Source: JBNJGT01 sp051819765 (lineage in GTDB: Archaea; Nanobdellota; Nanobdellia; Woesearchaeales; JACJVW01). From it: 28,079 nt of DNA. Position numbers and translations under genes: made by a program. The notes beneath the pieces are model-generated. The model was not told the origin of the DNA. It searched no databases and was given only the letters and a program-made list of their open reading frames with translations. Below are positions 22,979-28,079 of this stretch, in pieces. The DNA lies in NCBI GenBank assembly GCA_051819765.1, contig JBNJGT010000016.1, positions 1 to 28,079 on the forward strand, read 5' to 3'. How positions within the stretch are numbered: position 1 is the stretch's first letter; the number at the start of each line of letters is the position of its first letter.

Positions 22979-23857
22979 TTATAATATTTTTGAATCCAAA
23001 ATCTCCATAGCAGTACGAGATATGATATTCGTATCCTGCAACAGGGCAAATGTACCTTCAAGACTCTCCAGATACATCCGATACTCACTATCGCTTCTAT
23101 AGAACTCATGCCGGGCAGTATCAGCAGAAGATGTGATCAATTGAACCACCGGGTAACCGTGCTCTTGGGCCTCTGTGATTACCTCTTGAGTACAATAAGG
23201 CAGTATAGGCGTCAATCGCCGGAGGGTACGCAAGGTTGCTCCAGAGAGTGAGGCCTCATCCAGTACAGTTCTCCCAAATGCTCTGTTCGCTTCCTGGCTG
23301 ATAGCGGTTTCAAAACCTAAAAAATCCGAACAAGGAAGATAACAAACCCCATCCCGTAGCTCACCATAACGGCTTAAGCCATCCTCTGGACGGACCGAAG
23401 AGTCCGAGACCAATCCATTGGCCTCAAGGATCCACGGCTTCTGCCAAAGGACAGGATCATATCGAGGAAGCTTGATAGACTGTGGTGTGATTCCGGTTGT
23501 ATCCTGAAGAAACGAAGCAAGGCTACCGATCTTTTGATAGATAGCATCATCATCATACTCGCTCATCTGGAAATGATTTCTACCGGAAAACGAGACATAC
23601 GGAGGAGTATGATGGGGGAGCGGATAAAGACCGACTTCACAGGAATCAACAGATGCACGCAGGAAATCTCTCACATCAGGTTGTCCAAGCATCTGATAGG
23701 AGACATAATAGACAGGCTTAATATCATATTCCTGGCACAGGGTATGCAACTCCGGCAAAGCATGGTTAGTGCAGAGTTCATCCAGGGAAGCATTGGGACG
23801 GCCAATATACCCGGCAAGTTCCACAACAACCGAAAACAGGAAAGAGGGATTTTCCAT
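22979..23857 (-). CDS. Divergent polysaccharide deacetylase-like protein
   Basis: A 292-aa protein resembling NodB-fold carbohydrate esterases. The start ATG at 23857 fits the TATA box; an in-frame Met five codons upstream is less likely. Family-like points: first strand FLFSVVVELAGY (7-17) where active enzymes have an Asp pair; a helix then VYYVSYQMLGQP (about 49-60); PLPHHTPPY (79-87) in place of the H-x3-H motif; IKLPRYD (128-134); and GLVSDSSVRP (148-157), matching the typical DSS-x-P segment. The usual catalytic Asp is not visible and the His motif is altered, so it may be inactive or act on another substrate. It lacks an export signal, unlike the co-transcribed extracellular protease. 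Confidence 0.6.
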   Translation of the reverse strand: MENPSFLFSVVVELAGYIGRPNASLDELCTNHALPELHTLCQEYDIKPVYYVSYQMLGQPDVRDFLRASVDSCEVGLYPLPHHTPPYVSFSGRNHFQMSEYDDDAIYQKIGSLASFLQDTTGITPQSIKLPRYDPVLWQKPWILEANGLVSDSSVRPEDGLSRYGELRDGVCYLPCSDFLGFETAISQEANRAFGRTVLDEASLSGATLRTLRRLTPILPYCTQEVITEAQEHGYPVVQLITSSADTARHEFYRSDSEYRMYLESLEGTFALLQDTNIISRTAMEILDSKIL

Positions 23858-23877
23858 ACAACTATGAATCACAGAAT

Positions 23878-23890
23878 CTATTTATATCTT
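23878..23890 (-). promoter_or_regulatory. TATA box of the deacetylase/protease operon
   Basis: On the minus strand this reads AAGATATAAATAG, centred about 26 nt before the ATG at 23857, giving a leaderless mRNA. It could also act on the plus strand toward the hairpin at 23993-24020. Confidence 0.55.
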
Positions 23891-23904
23891 GTGATACAGG
23901 AAGA

Positions 23905-24025
23905 GGGACAATTACGACCCATACACAGAGAAAGAGTTTTTCGAAGAAATGACCTGCATCAGCGCAGGCCAATCAGCTCATATAAGGTGAAAGGGGGGTG
24001 TCCCTTACGGGTCACCTCTTTTTAA
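23905..24025 (+). ncRNA. Candidate non-coding RNA ending in hairpin and U-tract
   Basis: The 270-bp gap between the deacetylase and glucokinase genes has no convincing gene. On the plus strand it contains CCTGC/GCAGG (23953-23967), a small hairpin, and then a stronger one: 23993-24000 pairs with 24013-24020 and 24002-24004 with 24009-24011 around TTAC, followed by a T-run. A competing pairing AGGTGA (23985-23990) with TCACCT (24012-24017) is also possible. The 3' side and tail TCACCTCTTTTT is identical to a segment of the candidate RNA at 21206-21217. If a plus promoter exists at 23878-23890, the RNA would be about 115 nt. It may be only a terminator. Confidence 0.3.
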
Positions 24026-24082
24026 AAAGAAACGAGGCCGCGATGCTAACGGAATTCTTCGAAGAACTCACAGACAACCAAA

Positions 24083-24123
24083 GATTTAAAAAAGAGCATA
24101 GCCAAACCAGAACAAAAGAGGTG
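24083..24123 (+). promoter_or_regulatory. Glucokinase promoter and ribosome binding site
   Basis: GATTTAAAAAAG (24083-24094) is the likely TATA box. GAGGTG (24118-24123) is a Shine-Dalgarno match four bases before the ATG at 24128. Unlike most first genes here, this one probably has a short leader with an SD. Confidence 0.6.
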
Positions 24124-24127
24124 TCCG

Positions 24128-25198
24128 ATGATAAATCCAGAGGAGTTTGACAAGAGCCTGTTTCAGGAGTTTATCATTGTGGCCGATATTGGCGGTACAA
24201 ACACCACAATCGGCATTTTCGGTGTCAGATCAAAAACCACCTTCCAAAAGATATTCTGTCGGCACTACAGTAGCCATCAAATCGAATTTTACCACTGTGT
24301 CAACGAGATACTCGAGTATGCACACCAACGATACGGTATCCAGGTAGCCAAAGGATGCTTTGCAATGGCAGGGCCTGTCAATGAAGACCGCCGGTTTGCC
24401 CAGGCAACAAACCTTCCCTGGAGCATAGACGTTGAATCACTCCTCAGCAGGACACTCCTTCAAAAGATCTTCATCCTCAATGATTTCGAAGCTATCGGCT
24501 ATGGAGTTCCGTTATTGAAAGAATTCCATGAAGAGATTGAAGAACTCCCACACCCTGACGGCGCAAAGCGAAAACCTGTTGAAAAGGAGACTATCGCAGT
24601 CATAGGAGCAGGTACCGGATTGGGCGTCAGTATCCTTACCTATGATCCGGCAACCCAGATGTACATCCCCTTCGCATCTGAGGGGGGCCATGTTGATTTT
24701 TCACCGACCACCGATCTTGAATGGCAACTGCTTTCCTATCTCAAGGAACAGGTCACTGGAGGAAAGCATCCCGGATTTGAAAGGGTCGCCTCAGGCCAGG
24801 GCATGCGAAACATCTACAACTTTCTGCGCCACATAGAGTACGAACATGAATCTGAAGTGACCCACCATATTGATCAGCTACCTGACGCGGAAAAGCCTGC
24901 AGCCATACAAGAGCATGTCCACAACTGCTTGACCTGTGAAAAGACAACAGAACTTTTCATCGAATTCTATGCCCGCGCCACCCGCAACCTGGCCCTCACC
25001 CTGCTTGCAAGAGGAGGTGTCTACCTTGCCGGAGGCATTGCTCCCCGCCTATTGAAGCACCTCAAGAAACCACATTTCATGCACACGTTTGAGGCAAACG
25101 ATCGACAGGCAAAAATCCTGAGAAAAATCCCGGTTTATGTCGTGCTTGACTATGAAGTAAGCCTGTTAGGATGCTGCAACGCACTTACAAATGGATAA
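24128..25198 (+). CDS. glk: Glucokinase, bacterial Glk type (ASKHA fold)
   Basis: A 356-aa sugar kinase of the bacterial Glk family rather than the ADP-dependent or ROK types more common in archaea. Visible motifs: phosphate-1 VADIGGTNTTIGIFG (18-32), FAMAGPVNEDR, the catalytic LNDFEAIGYG, GAGTGLGVS, SEGGHVDFSP, and SGQGMRNIYNFL. It is slightly longer than E. coli Glk (321 aa), mainly through an N-terminal extension and an HNCLTCEKT insertion near the C-terminal third. Expected reaction: ATP-dependent phosphorylation of glucose to glucose-6-phosphate. It is a single gene with its own promoter and SD, and converges on TatD with a 14-bp overlap. Bacterial origin is possible. Confidence 0.9.
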   Translation: MINPEEFDKSLFQEFIIVADIGGTNTTIGIFGVRSKTTFQKIFCRHYSSHQIEFYHCVNEILEYAHQRYGIQVAKGCFAMAGPVNEDRRFAQATNLPWSIDVESLLSRTLLQKIFILNDFEAIGYGVPLLKEFHEEIEELPHPDGAKRKPVEKETIAVIGAGTGLGVSILTYDPATQMYIPFASEGGHVDFSPTTDLEWQLLSYLKEQVTGGKHPGFERVASGQGMRNIYNFLRHIEYEHESEVTHHIDQLPDAEKPAAIQEHVHNCLTCEKTTELFIEFYARATRNLALTLLARGGVYLAGGIAPRLLKHLKKPHFMHTFEANDRQAKILRKIPVYVVLDYEVSLLGCCNALTNG

Positions 25199-25901
25199 GA
25201 CGCTGAAAGTTCATATAGATCACATTCTTTACTTCCAGGGGGTCCATACCCTTAATGGCACTGATAACCCTGATAGTCTCTGAGATATAAGCCGGTTCAT
25301 TGGGAAACTCAGGGAACGGACTAAGATAAGGCGCATCGGTTTCTGTAAGCAATGAGCTCAGAGGGACCTCCTCTACAACCCGTTGGAACTGCGTACTACG
25401 GACAATATTTGTGGGTATGCTCAGGAACCATCCATTTTTCGCGATGCGTTTCGCAAGCTTGAGTTTTCCGGAAAAGCAATGCATGACCACCCGCTTCATC
25501 CCTGCCTTCTCCAACAATTCGATACAGTCACTCTCAGCCTTCCGGGAATGGACAATGACCGGTTTCCCCAGTTCCTGTGCAAACCCCAGGAGTTTCACAA
25601 AGACTGCCCGCTGCGATTCTGGGTCAGCATCGATTGCATAATCAATGCCGATTTCCCCAAAAGCGACAAACTCATGCTCACGAAACAAGGAAAGTTGTTG
25701 CTCATCCAGCACATTCCCAGGGTATGAACCCAGTGCAGCCAGGACCTCAGGATATTTCCGGGAGAATTCCAAAGCCTGCACATTGGATGCATAATCAAGC
25801 CCATTAGTGATGATTTTCCGGACTCCTGCAGCCCGGGCCCGTTCAATGACCCCTGCAACATCAGAGAGCCGATCCAGGTGACAATGACAATCCACTAGCA
25901 T
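25185..25901 (-). CDS. TatD-family metal-dependent deoxyribonuclease
   Basis: A 238-aa TatD hydrolase (TIM barrel). Metal ligands and family motifs: VDCHCH (H6, H8), FGEIGIDY (Glu), PVIVHSRKAE (His), VVMHCFSGKLKLAKRI (His), and LLTETDAPYLSP (Asp). TatD enzymes are Mg2+-dependent 3'-5' exonucleases involved in DNA quality control. The ATG at 25901 is chosen over the TTG at 25907. An ATTTTTAAT TATA-like box about 25 nt upstream suggests its own promoter, although the preceding gene ends only 36 bases away. Confidence 0.93.
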   Translation of the reverse strand: MLVDCHCHLDRLSDVAGVIERARAAGVRKIITNGLDYASNVQALEFSRKYPEVLAALGSYPGNVLDEQQLSLFREHEFVAFGEIGIDYAIDADPESQRAVFVKLLGFAQELGKPVIVHSRKAESDCIELLEKAGMKRVVMHCFSGKLKLAKRIAKNGWFLSIPTNIVRSTQFQRVVEEVPLSSLLTETDAPYLSPFPEFPNEPAYISETIRVISAIKGMDPLEVKNVIYMNFQRLIHL

Positions 25902-25937
25902 ACACAAGACAAGCCAGCCCGGGATTAAAAATGTTTC

Positions 25938-26564
25938 TTAATCAAAGTCCTGGCTATGGCCCCAGGTGCCCTCACCTTCGTTCTCAGGTTTATAGCCAGG
26001 CATCTTGAAGTATGCCTTTATCGCATTTGTCAATCGGTCTGCCTCATCAAAGACAAAATCACGATAGCCTTCCACCTTATCACCGATCATCTGATACAGG
26101 TAAAACCGCAAGAAATGGCTCATGAGCCAATGATTTCGCCATTTTTTATTCGCATCAATGACAAGTCGCCCCTCAATACCAATCTCCATATCCCCATGCA
26201 TGGTCTTGAACTTCATCCCCTGTTTCATCGTCTCTGTCCGTTTCATGGCGATGATCCGCACATCCACATTGATCTCGCATTTGAAAAAACCAGCACCATG
26301 CCCCGGGGGATCCCGTTCAAAACGCCACCACCACCTCACATCCTCATCCCCAGTCTGCTTGAATTGATGGTGATAGAAGACTTCCCCGAACTTCTCATCT
26401 TTGGGGCTTGCCCACTCATTCTCAACTAACCAGTCATGCAAGTACTGCATAAGATTCCCCAAATGGAAGTAATCATTGAAATTGATACGGCGTTGGCCCT
26501 CGAGAACATCAATGTACCATTTATCTCCCACTGATTGCAGATGCTGGCTGATCTTGTGCTGCAT
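25938..26564 (-). CDS. Conserved-looking protein of unknown function
   Basis: A 208-aa soluble protein I cannot assign. It is rich in Trp, Phe and Tyr (WWWRFERDPPGHGAGFF at about 77-93), with alternating strands (CEINVDVRIIAMKRTE, MEIGIEGRLVIDANK) and a helical C-terminal part (NHWLMSHFLRFYLYQMIGDK). The last 20 residues are acidic and Gly-rich. A beta-rich RNA- or lipid-binding fold is possible but unsupported. The promoter ATTTTATAAAG (26585-26595) lies about 26 nt before the ATG. TatD follows on the same strand. Confidence 0.7.
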   Translation of the reverse strand: MQHKISQHLQSVGDKWYIDVLEGQRRINFNDYFHLGNLMQYLHDWLVENEWASPKDEKFGEVFYHHQFKQTGDEDVRWWWRFERDPPGHGAGFFKCEINVDVRIIAMKRTETMKQGMKFKTMHGDMEIGIEGRLVIDANKKWRNHWLMSHFLRFYLYQMIGDKVEGYRDFVFDEADRLTNAIKAYFKMPGYKPENEGEGTWGHSQDFD

Positions 26565-26667
26565 ATTCTCTTATTGCCAACCAGATTTTATAAAGATTGC
26601 TGTCCTTTTCCAAAAGAGGGCAGAATGACAGTGTTTACCACCGAAGATAGAGAGATGCCGCTCGAAA

Positions 26668-26679
26668 CTTTTATAAAAG
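26668..26679 (+). promoter_or_regulatory. tRNA-Thr TATA box
   Basis: CTTTTATAAAAG, preceded by purine-rich CGAAA (BRE-like), is centred about 30 nt before the tRNA 5' end. Confidence 0.7.
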
Positions 26680-26702
26680 GTGCACAAACACTATTCAATC
26701 AC

Positions 26703-26776
26703 GCCTCTGTGGCTTAGCCAGCTATAGCGTGGGACTTGTAATCCCAAGGTCGGGGGTGCAAATCCCCCCAGAGGCT
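26703..26776 (+). tRNA. tRNA-Thr (TGT)
   Basis: A complete cloverleaf: acceptor GCCTCTG/CAGAGGC; D-arm in GGCTTAGCCAGCTATAGC; anticodon stem-loop TGGGA-CTTGTAA-TCCCA with anticodon TGT (reads ACA and other Thr codons); T-arm GGGGG-TGCAAAT-CCCCC. The discriminator base is T, as in archaeal tRNA-Thr. CCA is not encoded and there is no intron. The 3' acceptor strand is the left end of a 57-bp direct repeat next to a tyrosine recombinase gene. Confidence 0.93.
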
Positions 26777-26822
26777 TCTTAACTACCATTTAATGTCTCC
26801 TCTACCTCCTACCCTTATTTCT
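26766..26822 (+). repeat. Direct repeat copy 1 (tRNA-Thr 3' end, att-like)
   Basis: A 57-bp segment from the tRNA acceptor stem (CCCCAGAGGC) through TTAACTACCATTTAATG to TTATTTCT. It matches 26919-26975 at 55 of 57 positions. About 11 bases lie in the tRNA; the rest is downstream pyrimidine-rich sequence. Confidence 0.85.
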
Positions 26823-26918
26823 TTTCTGTTTGGCTTCTTTCCAATTTACCTTTTTTTCCGTAAGCTTGACCGCAGGGAAACATCCGGGTCAAGGAAGGAA
26901 ACCCTTGGTGCCAAACCA
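26823..26918. other. Spacer between the att-like repeats
   Basis: Ninety-six bases without a gene. They contain a 7-bp perfect inverted repeat, CTTGACC (26865-26871) and GGTCAAG (26887-26893), with 15 bases between. Before copy 2, GGTGCCAAACCACCCCAGAGGC resembles a degraded T-arm plus acceptor of the tRNA. Confidence 0.5.
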
Positions 26919-26975
26919 CCCCAGAGGCTTTTTAACTACCATTTAATGTCTCCTCTGCCTCCTACCCTTATTTCT
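26919..26975 (+). repeat. Direct repeat copy 2 (att-like, partial tRNA-Thr remnant)
   Basis: The second copy of the 57-bp repeat, offset 153 bases, with two substitutions (C to T and A to G). It is preceded by a degenerate T-arm, so it derives from a tRNA-Thr 3' end. It lies between the intact tRNA and the recombinase gene. Confidence 0.85.
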
Positions 26976-27088
26976 GATTCCCCTATGATTCTAACCCCGA
27001 TTCGAATTCCTCTTCCTGATTTTCCACATTCCCAAAAAAATCCAAAGAAACCAAAAAAGACTTCTCAAAGAATATCTTATCCTGCCTT

Positions 27089-27886
27089 TCAATCCAACGG
27101 ACTCTTGATCTTCAGAAAGTCTTTCTTAGCAGCATGCGTATAGATTGAAGTGGTCTCAATCTGCGAATGGCCAAGAAGCTTTTGGATATAGCGGATGTCT
27201 GTGCCCTGTTCCAACAGATGGGTAGCAAAGGAATGGCGCAGCATATGCGCACTGATATGCCTCGCATTTGATACATTTTCTAAGATCTTCTGTACCGTCC
27301 TGATAGAGTACTTGCCCTGCCTTCCTTCAAATAGATATGGTGTCCGAAAATTTTGCATCAGATGTGGTAATAGCAAATCCTTCACCTTTTGTGACAGTAT
27401 CGTTACCCTATCCTTCTTTCCCTTCCCCTGATCAATGCGAACCGTATTATCATGAACATTGATATCAGTCCTTTTCAGATTGACAAGCTCCGATACCCGC
27501 AGCCCGCTGCTGTAGAGCAGCATTATCATTAATTTATGCTTTGGATTCTCTATCCTTTCAAATAGTGCCTGAACCTCCTCTCTTGAAAGGACCTTTGGAA
27601 GTCCCTTTTTGCATTTTGGGTTTGGTATATTCTTCATAGACACATGGGAACCCATAGATCTAAATAGAAATACCAGCGAAGCCCGAATTTGTCTGATTGT
27701 ATTCACATCATGATCCAGCTTTACAAGGTACGTTCTAACACTATTTTCATTTGGTTTTAACGAATTCCCTTGCAACCACCTAAGAAATCGATTGATATGA
27801 TACAGGTAATTCTTCTTGGTTTTTGGGCTGTATCCTCGTAATTTCAACTCCTCACTGACCTTCTGAATCAGTGCCTCATAAGACAT
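27089..27886 (-). CDS. Tyrosine recombinase/integrase, XerA/XerC-like
   Basis: A 265-aa site-specific recombinase. The N-terminal SAM-like core-binding domain spans about 1-90 (SPKTKKNYLYHINRFLRWLQ). The catalytic domain has R130 (SSGLRVSELVNL), a beta-hairpin Lys region GKGKKDR (155-161), H214-x2-R217 (HMLRHSFATHLLEQG), H240 (LLGHSQIETT) and the nucleophile Y249 (SIYTHA). All catalytic residues are present, so it should be active. Length and compactness resemble archaeal XerA, but the adjacent tRNA-derived repeats suggest it is the integrase of an element. The surrounding DNA is visibly more AT-rich than the rest of the window. Confidence 0.92.
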   Translation of the reverse strand: MSYEALIQKVSEELKLRGYSPKTKKNYLYHINRFLRWLQGNSLKPNENSVRTYLVKLDHDVNTIRQIRASLVFLFRSMGSHVSMKNIPNPKCKKGLPKVLSREEVQALFERIENPKHKLMIMLLYSSGLRVSELVNLKRTDINVHDNTVRIDQGKGKKDRVTILSQKVKDLLLPHLMQNFRTPYLFEGRQGKYSIRTVQKILENVSNARHISAHMLRHSFATHLLEQGTDIRYIQKLLGHSQIETTSIYTHAAKKDFLKIKSPLD

Positions 27887-28079
27887 AAATCTTGTCCGGC
27901 AGCAGTGCTTAATATTCTTAATGCCCTTAAAATTAGAGTATTTTCAGCAAAACAGGAATTCCCTTTGATTTAACGCCCTTTCGAACTACGCCCAATAGAT
28001 GTTATGTGCAATATTACTCGGGCACTCTTTCTTATGTTTAATAGTAAATTTATTAAATAAACGAACCATACAATATTAA
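27887..28079. other. AT-rich region upstream of the recombinase
   Basis: 193 bases to the window edge without a convincing gene. It is rich in TTAAT, AATATT and TTTATTAAATAAAC stretches. A minus-strand TATA-like GAATATTAAG, about 25-30 nt before the ATG at 27886, may serve the recombinase. If an element is integrated here, this is its interior. Confidence 0.5.

Noticed and set aside
23864..24025. A 53-codon plus-strand frame (MNHRIYLYLV...) upstream of glucokinase.
   Set aside because: No SD or suitable promoter spacing; it starts over the minus-strand promoter and runs through the hairpin. Composition is unlike a real protein.
26535..26717. A plus-strand 60-codon frame ending within the tRNA.
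   Set aside because: It crosses the promoters of two genes and runs into the tRNA-Thr; no RBS.
26793..27143. A plus-strand 116-codon frame across the repeat region, with MSPLPPTLIS occurring twice.
   Set aside because: The peptide duplication only reflects the DNA direct repeat. The frame runs antisense into the recombinase end and has low-complexity Pro/Ser/Lys composition.
1..28079. CRISPR array, rRNA genes or transposase.
   Set aside because: No regularly spaced repeats, rRNA-like sequence or transposase gene was seen; the only mobile signature is the tyrosine recombinase with the tRNA repeats.

Overview
The window looks archaeal. Evidence: an MCT-1-like PUA protein, a DUF371 protein, an NreA repair protein with a C-terminal PCNA-binding tail, TrmJ and TrmG10 tRNA methyltransferases, a COG1750-type extracellular Lon-like protease, archaeal TATA boxes about 25-30 nt before many start codons, and a tRNA-Thr with U73 and no encoded CCA. 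Many small membrane or Cys-rich proteins, and helical proteins I cannot name, suggest a poorly characterised lineage. DPANN (Woesearchaeota-like) is my guess and cannot be proven from this window. Gene packing is tight: convergent genes overlap or abut, and several operon genes overlap by a few bases.

Layout. 1-5356 holds three unrecognised plus-strand genes: a 5'-truncated one, one with an HExxH motif and one with a SWIM-type Cys/His motif. They surround a minus-strand operon (coiled-coil protein, DUF371, PUA). 5344-8910 is minus strand: a DRG-type GTPase, then an operon of a Cys-rich membrane protein, NreA and a DUF4145/HEPN-like protein. 8963-11910 is plus strand: a ThiI-type PP-loop protein lacking THUMP, a site-2 protease, a one-TM protein and TrmJ. 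11894-12208 is a winged-helix regulator facing a plus operon (helical protein, membrane protein, TrmG10). 14053-15009 is a helical protein. 15106-17906 is a MoxR-DUF58-VWA operon. 17903-23857 is minus strand: a 59-aa zinc ribbon, an APH-like/P-loop kinase fusion, a secreted PLD-like protein, a truncated Ncs6/Ncs2-like zinc-ribbon protein, an extracellular Lon-like protease and a divergent polysaccharide deacetylase. 24128-26564 holds a bacterial-type glucokinase, TatD and an unknown protein. From 26703 there is a tRNA-Thr, a 57-bp direct repeat starting in its acceptor stem, and a Xer-type recombinase in more AT-rich DNA: the likely edge of an integrated element.

Themes. Four genes concern tRNA modification (ThiI-like, TrmJ, TrmG10, Ncs6/Ncs2-like), and two of these are reduced forms. 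Two plus-strand hairpin-plus-U-tract units lie in gaps beside minus-strand genes and share TCACCTCTTTTT; they are candidate small RNAs or terminators. These and the recombinase/tRNA repeat are the best leads for something undescribed.
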